From positions 124,001 to 188,000 of the forward strand of contig NZ_ATWJ01000011.1 of assembly GCF_000421185.1 (NCBI RefSeq): a stretch of 64,000 nt of DNA, given 5' to 3'. The first letter of the stretch is position 1, and the number at the start of each line of letters is the position of its first letter. Origin of the DNA: Ornithinimicrobium pekingense DSM 21552 (GTDB lineage: Bacteria > Actinomycetota > Actinomycetes > Actinomycetales > Dermatophilaceae). The notes beneath the pieces are model-generated. The model searched no databases. It was not told the DNA's origin and saw only the letters and a program-made list of their open reading frames with translations. Both the position numbers and the translations under genes were made by a program. This document shows positions 9,225 to 19,562 of this stretch, piece by piece.

Positions 9225-9252
9225 CTGAGACGGGTCCGCCTTCGAGTCTCAG
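9225..9252 (+). promoter_or_regulatory. Inverted repeat at the predicted transcription start
   Basis: CTGAGAC (9225-9231) and GTCTCAG (9246-9252) are perfect 7-bp arms around a 14-nt loop, beginning where the promoter at 9189-9217 should start transcription. It can be an operator or a 5'-end RNA hairpin. Confidence 0.4.
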
Positions 9253-9319
9253 TCGGTGGGGGCACCGGGAGCAGGAGGGCCGGCACGCCACCAGGACCCA
9301 CACCCGCAGGGAGACATCG

Positions 9320-10462
9320 ATGCGTCGTTCGTCGTTCCTCGCCGGCATCTGCGCCGGCACCCTCGCGGCCACCCTGGCCGCAGCACCGTCCCTGGCTCAC
9401 GGGGACCGCGATCGCGACCACCGCGACCGCGCCCCGGAGACGGTCGCCACCGGCCTCGTCGGGCCGCTCACCCTGGCCGTCGACCACGGCCGCACCGCCT
9501 ACGTCACGCAGACCTTCGCCGGCCTGCTCTCCCGGGTCAGCAGGTCGGGCGAGGTCACCAACCTCGTCGCGGCCGCCGACCCGGAGAGCCAGGAGGTGGT
9601 CGGCGTGAGCCTGGGCCGCCGCGGCGCGGTCTACTACGTCGACACCGACTACGCGGCCGGCACCAGCTACGTCAACCGCGTCGACCGCCACGGCGAGGTC
9701 GACCGGGTCAGCCAGGACCTCTTCGCCTACGAGGCGAGGAAGAACCCGGACCGCCGGCAGACCTACGGCTTCGTGGGGCTGGGCCGCAGCTGCGCCCAGG
9801 AGCTGGCACAGTTCGAGACCGACAACGCCGGCAACCTGCCCCCGCTGTCCGCCTACAAGGGCATCGTGGAGTCCCACGGCTACCAGACCACGGTGGTCAA
9901 GGACGACATCTACGTCGCGGACGCCGCGGCCAACGCGATCCTCAAGGTCGACGGGCGGTCGGGGAAGATCCGCACGGTCGCCGTGCTGCCGGCCCGGAAG
10001 GTGACGTTCACGGCCGAGGTCATGGCCACGGTCGAGGGGGCGACCGGCGTGGACGTCCCGGACTGCCTCGAGGACGCCACCTTCGTGCCTGAGCCGGTGC
10101 CGACCGACGTCGAGGTCGGCAAGGACGGCACGCTCTACGTCTCGACCCTGCAGGGCTGGCTGGGCGAGGTGCAGCCGCTGAGCTCGGTCTACCGGGTCGA
10201 CCCCCGCTCCGGCAGGGCCACCTGGCTGGCCGGCGGCATGCACGGCGCGACCGGGCTCGCCGTGCACGGCAGGGACGTCGTCGTCGCCGAGATGTTCGCC
10301 GGGGAGGTCTCGGTGATCCCGAAGGGCCGCAAGACGGCCTGGACGCTCTTCGAGGTGCCCAGCCCCGGTGACGTCGAGTCCGACGGCCGACACGTCTGGG
10401 CCACGACCGGCGTCTTCGACGAGACCGGCAACGGCTCGCTGGTCCGCTACCGCATGCGGTGA
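9320..10462 (+). CDS. Secreted ScyD/ScyE-family beta-propeller protein
   Basis: A 380-residue exported protein. The N-terminus MRRSSFLAGICAGTLAATLAAAPSLAHG is a typical signal peptide with cleavage near residue 26. The rest is a series of NHL-like propeller blades (GLVGPLTLAVDHG, GVSLGRRGAVYYVDTDY, VKDDIYVADAAANAILKVD, GKDGTLYVSTLQGW, GATGLAVHGRDVVVAEM). Family knowledge: ScyD/ScyE proteins are extracellular propellers named after cyanobacterial scytonemin genes; in actinobacteria the role is unknown. GGGAGA upstream of the ATG is a good ribosome binding site. The C-terminus overlaps the 3' end of the convergent EEP gene by 16 bp. Confidence 0.78.
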   Translation: MRRSSFLAGICAGTLAATLAAAPSLAHGDRDRDHRDRAPETVATGLVGPLTLAVDHGRTAYVTQTFAGLLSRVSRSGEVTNLVAAADPESQEVVGVSLGRRGAVYYVDTDYAAGTSYVNRVDRHGEVDRVSQDLFAYEARKNPDRRQTYGFVGLGRSCAQELAQFETDNAGNLPPLSAYKGIVESHGYQTTVVKDDIYVADAAANAILKVDGRSGKIRTVAVLPARKVTFTAEVMATVEGATGVDVPDCLEDATFVPEPVPTDVEVGKDGTLYVSTLQGWLGEVQPLSSVYRVDPRSGRATWLAGGMHGATGLAVHGRDVVVAEMFAGEVSVIPKGRKTAWTLFEVPSPGDVESDGRHVWATTGVFDETGNGSLVRYRMR

Positions 10463-11238
10463 CCCGGCGCCACGTCCAGGTCCACGACGACCGGGGCGTG
10501 GTCGGACACCGGCGGCCTCGGCGTGCTGACCGCCCGCACGGGCGGCAGCGCGCCGAGGCCGACCACGTGGTCGACCTGCACGCGGGGTCGCGCCATCGGG
10601 TAGGTCCTCGCCCGCGCCAGCAGCGACGCGCCGGTCAGCCGGGGCACCAGGGCGGCGGGCAGGTTGAGGTCGCCCAGGAGGACCTGCGGGCCCGGCAGGC
10701 CCCGCAGCCAGCGCGCCGTGCGCCGCAGCTGCGCCGCGTTGACGCCCGGCACGAAGGACAGGTGGGTGCAGGCGACCGTCATCACCCCCGCCGGGGTCTC
10801 GAGCGTGGCCGCCACCACCGCCCGCGGCTCGTCGGCCAGCCAGAGCACGCGCCGCATACCCGGCACCGGGACGGGCATCCGCACCAGCGGGGCGGGCGCC
10901 AGCCGCAGCACGTGCCACGACAGCACGGGGAACCTGGTCAGCAGGGCCACCCCGTAGCCGTCCCGGGTCAGCCCGAGGTCGTCGTCGTCGGCGGGGCGCC
11001 AGGTCGTGGCCGGGTCGCCCACCACCGTCGGCACGAAGCGTGCGTCGACCGCGCCCATGGCACCGGCCGCCACGTCGGTCACGTCGACGAACCCCGAGCG
11101 CGGCTGCCCGCGGTCGACCTCCTGCAGGGCCAGGACGTCGGCGTCCAGGTCCGCCACGGCACCGGCCAGGCGGGCCTCGTCGACCCGGAGGTCCTGGGTG
11201 TTCCTGCCGTGGAAGACGTTCCAGGTCACCAGCCGCAT
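10447..11238 (-). CDS. Endonuclease/exonuclease/phosphatase family protein
   Basis: A 263-residue metal-dependent hydrolase of the EEP fold. Visible motifs are the N-terminal RLVTWNVFHGRN (Asn metal ligand), ALQEVDRG (catalytic Glu), THLSFVPG, LLGDLNLP (Asp and Asn) and the terminal SDHAPVVVDLD (Asp-His pair). The family contains nucleases, lipid and sugar phosphatases; nothing in the sequence picks the substrate. There is no signal peptide. It converges on the propeller gene and overlaps it by 16 bp. Its ATG is 144 nt from that of furA on the other strand, so the gap between them holds both promoters. Confidence 0.8.
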   Translation of the reverse strand: MRLVTWNVFHGRNTQDLRVDEARLAGAVADLDADVLALQEVDRGQPRSGFVDVTDVAAGAMGAVDARFVPTVVGDPATTWRPADDDDLGLTRDGYGVALLTRFPVLSWHVLRLAPAPLVRMPVPVPGMRRVLWLADEPRAVVAATLETPAGVMTVACTHLSFVPGVNAAQLRRTARWLRGLPGPQVLLGDLNLPAALVPRLTGASLLARARTYPMARPRVQVDHVVGLGALPPVRAVSTPRPPVSDHAPVVVDLDVAPGHRMR

Positions 11239-11343
11239 GCCCGGACGCTACCCGGGCCGGACCAAGGCGGCGCGGCGCAGCGCCGCACCTGCAGGAGGCC
11301 GCGGCCGACAGGACGAGCCACGCCACGCCACGCCGAAGCAGTC

Positions 11344-11372
11344 TTGACTCGTTCCAGTCTGTCGGTCAGGAT
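11344..11372 (+). promoter_or_regulatory. furA-katG promoter with probable FurA operator
   Basis: TTGACT (11344-11349), a 17-bp spacer and CAGGAT (11367-11372). AGTCT occurs on both sides of the -35 (11340-11344 and 11356-11360). The predicted start falls at or just before the furA ATG at 11382, so the message may be leaderless. Autoregulation by FurA at such a site is known in actinobacteria; here it is inferred. Confidence 0.5.
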
Positions 11373-11381
11373 GGCACGCCT

Positions 11382-11816
11382 ATGGCACCCCAGGACCTCA
11401 CCTCGGTGCTGCGGGGCGCCTCCCTGCGCGTGACCCGTCCCCGCCTCGCGGTGCTGGCCGCCGTGCACGACCACCCCCACGCCGACACCGACGCGCTCAT
11501 CCGCCTCGTGCGGGCCGACCTGGGGGCGGTCTCGCACCAGGCCGTCTACGACGTGCTGCGCGTGCTGACCGAGGCCGGCCTGCTGCGCCGCATCCAGCCC
11601 GCGGGCGCCACCGCCCGCTACGAGGCGCGGGTCGGCGACAACCACCATCACGTCGTCTGCCGCTCGTGCGGCACGATCGCCGACGTCGAGTGCGCCGTCG
11701 GGCACGCCCCCTGCCTCACCGCCTCCGACAGCCACGGCTTCGTGGTCGACGAGGCGGAGGTCGTCTACTGGGGCACCTGCCCCGGCTGCGCGGCCGCCCT
11801 CACCCCCGAAAAGTAA
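11382..11816 (+). CDS. furA: Fur-family transcriptional regulator (FurA)
   Basis: A 144-residue metalloregulator. Residues 1-80 form the winged helix (LRVTRPRLAVLAAVHDHPHADTDALIRLV, SHQAVYDVLRVLTEAGLLRRIQ). The C-terminal half has the metal-binding HHHVVCRSCGTI and the structural zinc pair in GTCPGC. Directly upstream of katG with 21 nt between, the arrangement in which FurA represses furA-katG and oxidative stress releases it. The ATG at 11382 is chosen from homology; AGGA about 10 nt upstream could serve as a weak ribosome binding site, or the mRNA is leaderless. Confidence 0.92.
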   Translation: MAPQDLTSVLRGASLRVTRPRLAVLAAVHDHPHADTDALIRLVRADLGAVSHQAVYDVLRVLTEAGLLRRIQPAGATARYEARVGDNHHHVVCRSCGTIADVECAVGHAPCLTASDSHGFVVDEAEVVYWGTCPGCAAALTPEK

Positions 11817-14120
<2,304 letters not shown>

Positions 14121-14130
14121 GCAACCGCGT

Positions 14131-14148
14131 CGGCCCGGCTCAGGGCCG
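14131..14148. terminator. Hairpin between convergent katG and nagA
   Basis: CGGCCC (14131-14136) and GGGCCG (14143-14148) with a 6-nt loop, in the 47-nt gap between two convergent stops. No T run on either side, so termination is only suggested by position. Confidence 0.4.
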
Positions 14149-14167
14149 GCCGCCACGTCCGGGGCCG

Positions 14168-15310
14168 TCAGGCCGTCGGGGACCCCACGGGGTGCCCGGC
14201 GAGCCAGACGGCCCCGACGTGCAGGTCGGCGTCGAGGGCCACCACGTCCGCCCGGCACCCGGGCTCGAGCCGTCCGAGGTCGTCCCACCCCATCGCCGCG
14301 GCCGGAGCCGCCGTGGCGGCGTGCACGGCCTGGCGCAGCGGGACCCCGGCGGCCACCGCGGTCCGCACCGCCCGGTCGAGGCTCAGGGTGCTGCCCGCGA
14401 TCGAGCCGCCCTCGCGGAGCCGGGCCACGCCGTCGACCACGTCGACGGCGAGCCGGCCCAGCGTGTAGCTGCCGTCCCCGGCCAGGGCCGCGGCCATCGC
14501 GTCGGAGACCAGCACCCACCGCGCCCCCGCCCGGCGGGCCGTCGCGCGCACGACGGCGAGGTGCTGGTGGACCCCGTCGGCGATGGTCTCGACCCACACC
14601 CGGTCGTCCTCCAGCAGCGCCAGCGTCGGGCCGGGCTCGCGGTGGTGGTGCGGGCGGGAGCCGTTGTAGAGGTGGGTCGCCACGCTCGCCCCCGACTCGA
14701 TCGCGACCCGCGTCTGCTCGTAGGAGGCGTCGGTGTGCCCGACGGCCACGCGCACGCCGCGGCCCACCAGCTGCCGCACGGCCTCGAGCGCACCGGGGCG
14801 CTCGGGGGCCAGGGTGACCATCACCAGCGCGTCACCGGCAGCGTCGGCGAGCGCCGCGACCTCGGCCGGGTCGGGGTCGCGGAGCAGGCCGGGCGGGTGG
14901 GCCCCGCACCACCGCTCGGCCAGCCAGGGACCCTCGAGGTGGATGCCACCGAGGTCGCCGGCCTCCACGAGGGGCCGCAGGGCCCGCACCTGCTGGGCCA
15001 GCACGTCGGCCGACTCGGTCACCAGGCTCGCGACCATCGTCGTCGTCCCGTGCCGCAGGTGCGCCTCCCGCGCCCGGAGCGCGGCGTGGGCGCCGTCGCC
15101 GAACGCCGATCCCCCACCGCCGTGGTTGTGGATGTCGACGAACCCGGGGCAGAGCACCGCATACCTCGGGCCGGGTGGTCCCCAGGGCCCGTCGGGACCC
15201 TCTCCCTGCCCGACCTCGACGATCCGGTCGTCCTCGACGAGGACCCAGCCGTCGACGACCTCCCGGTCGGGCGTGAGCACCCGGTCGGCACGCAGCACCT
15301 GGGTCGTCAT
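14168..15310 (-). CDS. nagA: N-acetylglucosamine-6-phosphate deacetylase
   Basis: A 380-residue amidohydrolase that deacetylates GlcNAc-6-P to glucosamine-6-P. Motifs: the metal-site strand CPGFVDIHNHGGGGSAFGDG, IHLEGPWL (metal-binding Glu), VAVGHTDA (His), ATHLYNGSRPH (His), VSDAM (catalytic Asp) and IAGSTLSLDRAV. It is the last gene of the sialic acid operon; its ATG is separated from the nagB stop by one nucleotide, so translation is coupled. In the pathway it follows NanE and precedes NagB. Confidence 0.95.
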   Translation of the reverse strand: MTTQVLRADRVLTPDREVVDGWVLVEDDRIVEVGQGEGPDGPWGPPGPRYAVLCPGFVDIHNHGGGGSAFGDGAHAALRAREAHLRHGTTTMVASLVTESADVLAQQVRALRPLVEAGDLGGIHLEGPWLAERWCGAHPPGLLRDPDPAEVAALADAAGDALVMVTLAPERPGALEAVRQLVGRGVRVAVGHTDASYEQTRVAIESGASVATHLYNGSRPHHHREPGPTLALLEDDRVWVETIADGVHQHLAVVRATARRAGARWVLVSDAMAAALAGDGSYTLGRLAVDVVDGVARLREGGSIAGSTLSLDRAVRTAVAAGVPLRQAVHAATAAPAAAMGWDDLGRLEPGCRADVVALDADLHVGAVWLAGHPVGSPTA

Positions 15311-15311
15311 C

Positions 15312-16097
15312 TCACAGATCCTGCCAGTCCGGCTTGGCCGACCAGGTCTCGCGGTAGTAGTCGGCCAGCTGCAGCCGGGACGCCGCAGCGTCGTCGAGCA
15401 GGACGGTGACGTGCGGGTGCAGCTGCAGCGCCGACGCGGGCCAGAGCGCGCTGACGGGGCCCTCGACCATCTGGTGCACGGCCTCGGCCTTCGCGGCGCC
15501 CAGGGCGACCAGGACCAGGTGGCGTGCGTCGAGGATGGTGGCGACGCCCTGCGTGAGGCAGTGCGTCGGCACGGCGTCGACGTCGCCGCCGAAGAACCGG
15601 GCGTTGTCGAGGCGGGTCCGCCGGGTCAGCGTCTTGACCCGGGTGCGGGAGGCCAGCGAGGACCCCGGCTCGTTGAAGGCGATGTGCCCGGTGGCCCCGA
15701 TGCCGAGCAGCTGGACGTCGACCCCTCCCGCGTCGGCGATGGCCTGCTCGTAGGAGGCGCACTCGCCGGGCAGGTCGGCGGCGCAGCCGTCGGGGCCGCG
15801 GACGGCCGCGGGGTCGAGGTCCACGTGCTCGACCAGGTCGCGGTGGATGACGTTGCGGTAGGTCTCGGGGTGGTCGGCGGGCAGCCCGACGTACTCGTCG
15901 AGCAGGAAGGCCCGGCACCCCGCCAGGCTCAGCTCGTCCCGGGCCACGCGCGCGCCGAGCTCACGGTAGACGTGCAGCGGGCTGGAGCCGGTCGCCAGGC
16001 CCAGCACGGCCCGCGGGTCCCGCGCGACGTGCTGGGCCACCGCGTCGGCACCGACCCTGCCGACCTGCTCGGCGCCCTCGAGGATGACGACCTCCAT
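15312..16097 (-). CDS. nagB: Glucosamine-6-phosphate deaminase
   Basis: A 261-residue aldose-ketose isomerase that turns glucosamine-6-P into fructose-6-P and ammonia. Motifs: LGLATGSSPLHVYREL (phosphate binding), FLLDEYVGLP (catalytic Asp), GIGATGHIAFNEPGSS (catalytic His and Glu) and LTRRTRLDNARFF. The position of E. coli Asp141, before the His, is Thr here (ATGH rather than NDGH); other bacteria also vary there. Its ATG overlaps the nanE stop by one base (TGATG). It is the last step linking sialic acid and GlcNAc to glycolysis. Confidence 0.93.
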   Translation of the reverse strand: MEVVILEGAEQVGRVGADAVAQHVARDPRAVLGLATGSSPLHVYRELGARVARDELSLAGCRAFLLDEYVGLPADHPETYRNVIHRDLVEHVDLDPAAVRGPDGCAADLPGECASYEQAIADAGGVDVQLLGIGATGHIAFNEPGSSLASRTRVKTLTRRTRLDNARFFGGDVDAVPTHCLTQGVATILDARHLVLVALGAAKAEAVHQMVEGPVSALWPASALQLHPHVTVLLDDAAASRLQLADYYRETWSAKPDWQDL

Positions 16098-16789
16098 CAG
16101 CCTGCTCCCATCGCGTCCACGAACCACCGCGTGAGCGAGGTGGGGTGGGTGATCGCGGTGCCGACGCAGACGGCGTGGGCACCGGCCGCGAGCGCCGCGG
16201 CCGCGTGGGCGTGGGTGTGGATCCGCCCCTCCGCGACCACCGGGTGGCCCGGCAGCGCGGCGGTCACCTCGCGCAGCAGCTCCAGGTCGGGCCCCTCCGT
16301 CCGGGGACGGGCCGCGGTGTAACCCGCCAGCGTGGTGCCCACGAGGTCGGCACCCGCCTCCGCGGCGGCGACCGCCGAGGCCAGGTCGTCGCAGTCGGCC
16401 ATGACCAGCACCCCGTGCTCCTCGTGCAGCATGCGCACCGTGTCGGCGAACGTGCTGCCGTCCTGCCGCGTGCGCAGCGTGGCGTCGACGGCGACGACGT
16501 GCGCGCCGGCCTCCGCGACCGCCCGGGCGTGCCGGAGGGTCGGGGTGATGTACACGCCCGCGTCGCCGTCCTTCCACAGTCCGACGACGGGCACGTCGAC
16601 CCGCTCCACGGCCGCGCGCACGTCCTCCACGCCCTGCACGCGCACCGCCGCGGCGCCGCCCTCGACCACGGCTGCGGCCACCGCCGCCATCACCTCCGGC
16701 GACCGGAGAGGCTCGCCGGGGTAGGCCTGGCACGACACCACGAGCCGGCCCCGCAGGGCCGTCACGATGTCGTCGGGGTGGGTGGTCAT
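16097..16789 (-). CDS. nanE: N-acetylmannosamine-6-phosphate 2-epimerase
   Basis: A 230-residue TIM-barrel enzyme interconverting ManNAc-6-P and GlcNAc-6-P. Motifs: RLVVSCQAYPGEPL, AAVRVQGVEDVRAA, VGLWKDG, VVAVDATLRTR, VMADCDD, DLVGTTLAGYT and VVAEGRIHT. ATG 16789 has CAGGAG as ribosome binding site. The stop overlaps the nagB start. Placement after nanA and nanK matches the order of the reactions. Confidence 0.95.
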   Translation of the reverse strand: MTTHPDDIVTALRGRLVVSCQAYPGEPLRSPEVMAAVAAAVVEGGAAAVRVQGVEDVRAAVERVDVPVVGLWKDGDAGVYITPTLRHARAVAEAGAHVVAVDATLRTRQDGSTFADTVRMLHEEHGVLVMADCDDLASAVAAAEAGADLVGTTLAGYTAARPRTEGPDLELLREVTAALPGHPVVAEGRIHTHAHAAAALAAGAHAVCVGTAITHPTSLTRWFVDAMGAG

Positions 16790-16823
16790 GGGCGCTCCTG
16801 CGGGGGTGGTGGGACGGGTGTGA

Positions 16824-17792
16824 TCAGGGTATGCAGTGCTCGGTCGCCCAGTGCGCCGCACCGCGCAGCGCAGCCTGGACGCCGAGGTCGGAGAACCGGA
16901 CCGGGACGTCGGCGACGACGTCCATCGCCTGCTCCCGCACGCCCTCGAGCAGGGCCTGGCGCCACGGCCCGCCGGCCTGGCTCAGCCCCCCGCCGACGAC
17001 GAGCACCTGGGGGTCGAGCACGTTGAGCAGCCCGCCGAGGGCGCGGCCGGTCGCACGCCCCGCGAGGGCGAGCACCTCCCGCGCCACGGGCGCGTCCGGG
17101 TCGTCGCGCTGGACGGCGTCGGCGCGGACGGCGTCGGCAGAGGCACCGGCGAGCGCCGCGACCTCCCGGCCGCTGAGCCGCCGGCCGGTGCGACGCTGCA
17201 TCTCGGCCGCCACGCCGGTTCCCGAGGCCAGGGCCTCCAGGTGACCGTCGTGGCCGCAGCTGCACCGCAGGCCCGACGCCTCGGCGACGGGCACGTGCCC
17301 CACGTGGCCGGCGACCCCGCGCGCGCCCAGGACCGGTGCCCCGTCCACGACGTGACAGCCGCCGATGCCGGTGCCGATTGCCACGACGAGGGCCGACCGG
17401 GTCCCGGTGGCGGCACCGCCCAGCACCTCCCCCAGCCCGTGCGCGTGGACGTCGTTGAGCACGGCCGTGGGCATCCCGAGCGCCTCCGTGAACCGCTCGC
17501 CCAGGGGGGTGCCCGCCCACCCGAGGATGAGGTTCGTGGCGTGGGTGACCCGCCCGGTGCCCGGCTCCACCGTCCCCGCCGAGGAGATGCCGACCCGGGC
17601 CGGGGGTTCGGCGGCCGCGTCGAGGACGGTGCGTGCCGCCCCCAGGGCGGCCTGCACCACCGCCTCACCACCCTCTGCGGCGGGCGTGGGGACGGTCGTG
17701 AGGTGCTCCACCGCCGTGCCGCCGCCGTGTCCCGGGACGAGACCGGCGGCGATCTTCGTGCCGCCGATGTCGACGGCCAGGGTGGGGTTCAC
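16824..17792 (-). CDS. nanK: ROK-family kinase, probable N-acetylmannosamine kinase
   Basis: A 322-residue sugar kinase: DIGGTKIAAGLV (phosphate loop), VLNDVHAHGLGE (catalytic Asp), VVAIGTGIGG, and a ROK zinc region near residue 175. That zinc region reads CSCGHDGHLE: the third Cys of the usual CxCGxxGCxE is His here. Function as ManNAc kinase is inferred from its place between nanA and nanE; ROK sequences alone do not separate it from glucokinases. It starts at GTG 17792, one nucleotide past the nanA stop, so translation is coupled. Confidence 0.85.
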   Translation of the reverse strand: MNPTLAVDIGGTKIAAGLVPGHGGGTAVEHLTTVPTPAAEGGEAVVQAALGAARTVLDAAAEPPARVGISSAGTVEPGTGRVTHATNLILGWAGTPLGERFTEALGMPTAVLNDVHAHGLGEVLGGAATGTRSALVVAIGTGIGGCHVVDGAPVLGARGVAGHVGHVPVAEASGLRCSCGHDGHLEALASGTGVAAEMQRRTGRRLSGREVAALAGASADAVRADAVQRDDPDAPVAREVLALAGRATGRALGGLLNVLDPQVLVVGGGLSQAGGPWRQALLEGVREQAMDVVADVPVRFSDLGVQAALRGAAHWATEHCIP

Positions 17793-17793
17793 C

Positions 17794-18711
17794 TCACTCC
17801 AGGCCGGCGGCGGCGCACAGCTCGGCGATGCGCCCGGCGTGGTCGGCCCCGAGCGGGACCAGCGGCGGTGCCATGACGTTGGTGTCGAGGACGCCGAGGT
17901 GGTGCAGAGCCGTCTTGAAGGCCCCGATGCCGGCTGCGGGACCGACCCGGTCGGAGGGGACGAAGACGATCTCGAAGAGCGCAGCGAGGCGGTCCTGCTC
18001 GGCGCGCACGGTCTCCCAGTCGCCGGCCCGGGCCGCGCGGTCCATCCGCACGTAGCCGGCCGGGTCGACGTTGCCGAGCCCGGGCACGGAGCCGTGGGCG
18101 CCGGCCAGGTAGGCGCCGTCGACGACGACCTCGTGGCCGGTCAGCAGGGTCAGCGGCTCTCCGGCGGCGCGGTTCATCATCGCCAGCCGGCGGAAGCTCA
18201 CGTCGTCGCCGGAGGAGTCCTTGACACCGGTGAGCACGCCCTCGACGCCCAGGCGGACGAGCAGGTCCGGCGGCAGCTTGTAGTGGGTGCAGACCGGGAT
18301 GTCGTAGGCCCACACCGGCAGGCTGGTGCCCTCGGCGAGCGCGCGGAAGGAGGCCTCGACCTCGGCCGGGCCGGTGACGGCGTAGAAGGGCGCGGTGGCC
18401 ACGATCCCGGCGGCACCGACGCGCTCGGCCACGCGGGCGTGCGCGAGCACCCGCTCGACCTGGGTGTCGATGACACCGGCGAGCACCGGCACCCGCCCGT
18501 CGACGAAGCTGGTGACGGCCTCGAGGGCTGCGGCGCGACGGGTGTCGTCGAGGAAGGCGGTCTCGCTGCTGGAGCCGAGGGCGAAGATGCCGTCGACGCC
18601 TCCGTCGACCAGCCGGGCGACGAGCCGCTCGAGGGAGGGCAGGTCGATCTGGCCGTCCGCGGTGAAGGGGGTGAGGACGGGCGGGACGACGCCTCGGAGC
18701 CGGTCGGTCAT
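17794..18711 (-). CDS. nanA: N-acetylneuraminate lyase (DapA/NanA family)
   Basis: A 305-residue class I aldolase, TIM barrel. Motifs: GVVPPVLTPFTADGQID, ALGSSSETAFL, the tyrosine in VWAYDIPV, and the Schiff-base lysine in LTGVKDSSGDD. Family members cleave sialic acid to ManNAc and pyruvate or act on other 2-oxo acids; the flanking nanK-nanE-nagBA genes make sialic acid the likely substrate. ATG 18711 has AAAGGA as ribosome binding site; an upstream in-frame ATG at 18735 is less likely. 20 nt separate it from the transporter gene before it. Confidence 0.88.
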   Translation of the reverse strand: MTDRLRGVVPPVLTPFTADGQIDLPSLERLVARLVDGGVDGIFALGSSSETAFLDDTRRAAALEAVTSFVDGRVPVLAGVIDTQVERVLAHARVAERVGAAGIVATAPFYAVTGPAEVEASFRALAEGTSLPVWAYDIPVCTHYKLPPDLLVRLGVEGVLTGVKDSSGDDVSFRRLAMMNRAAGEPLTLLTGHEVVVDGAYLAGAHGSVPGLGNVDPAGYVRMDRAARAGDWETVRAEQDRLAALFEIVFVPSDRVGPAAGIGAFKTALHHLGVLDTNVMAPPLVPLGADHAGRIAELCAAAGLE

Positions 18712-18731
18712 GGGAGTCCTTTCGGGGGTGG

Positions 18732-19562
18732 TCACAGCAGCGAGGGCGTCGCGGCCAGCAGCGTGCGGGTGTAGGGGTCGGCGGGGTTGCCCAGCACGAC
18801 GTCGGCGGGGCCGGTCTCCACGACCCGCCCGGCGTTCATCACCGCGACCCGGTCGGAGACGTAGCGCACCGTGCTGATGTCGTGGCTGATGAAGACCAGG
18901 CCGAGCCCGAGCTCGTCCTTGAGGTCGGTGAGCAGGTTGAGCACCTGGGCCCGCACCGAGACGTCGAGCGCCGAGGTGGGCTCGTCGGCCACGACCACGT
19001 CGGGCTCGAGGGTCAGCGCGCGGGCGATGGCCACCCGCTGGCGCTGCCCGCCGGAGATCTGCCGCGGCAGCACCTCCAGCGCGGACTGCGGCAGGCCGAC
19101 GAGGCTGACCAGCTCGCGCACGCGCTCCAGCCGGGAGCGCTCGCTGCCGATCCCGTGCACGCGCAGGGGGTCGACGAGCTGCTCGCGCACGACCATGCGC
19201 GGGTTGAGCGCCGTGGCCGGGTCCTGGAAGACCACGGAGACGGCCCGGCCGAGCGTGCGGCGGTCCCGGCCACGGTGGCGCAGCCGCTCGCCGCGGAAGA
19301 GCACCTCCCCGCTCGTGGGGCGCTGCAGGCCGACCATGACGCGGGCCAGGGTGGACTTGCCGCAGCCGGACTCCCCCACGATCCCCACGGTCTCGCCGCG
19401 GCCGACGGTGAAGTCGACGCCGGCGACGGCGTGGACCTTGTCGGGGCGGAACAGGCTGCCGGTGCGTGCGCGGTGCACCACGTGCACGTCGCGCAGCTCG
19501 ATGACGGGGGGCGGGGCGGCGGCTGCGGCCGGTGCGGGGGTGCGGGTGGTCGGGGCGCTCAT
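18732..19562 (-). CDS. ABC importer ATPase (SiaI/DppF-like)
   Basis: A 276-residue ATP-binding subunit of a dipeptide/oligopeptide-type (family 5) importer. Walker A GESGCGKST, Q-loop VVFQDPATALNP, signature SGGQRQR, Walker B VVVADEPTSALD, and a switch His in FISHD are all present. The usual C-terminal peptide-importer extension is short. Its ATG at 19562 overlaps the end of the preceding fused permease-ATPase by 4 nt. In Corynebacterium a transporter with this make-up (siaEFGI) imports sialic acid; the same role is inferred from the operon. Confidence 0.88.
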   Translation of the reverse strand: MSAPTTRTPAPAAAAAPPPVIELRDVHVVHRARTGSLFRPDKVHAVAGVDFTVGRGETVGIVGESGCGKSTLARVMVGLQRPTSGEVLFRGERLRHRGRDRRTLGRAVSVVFQDPATALNPRMVVREQLVDPLRVHGIGSERSRLERVRELVSLVGLPQSALEVLPRQISGGQRQRVAIARALTLEPDVVVADEPTSALDVSVRAQVLNLLTDLKDELGLGLVFISHDISTVRYVSDRVAVMNAGRVVETGPADVVLGNPADPYTRTLLAATPSLL

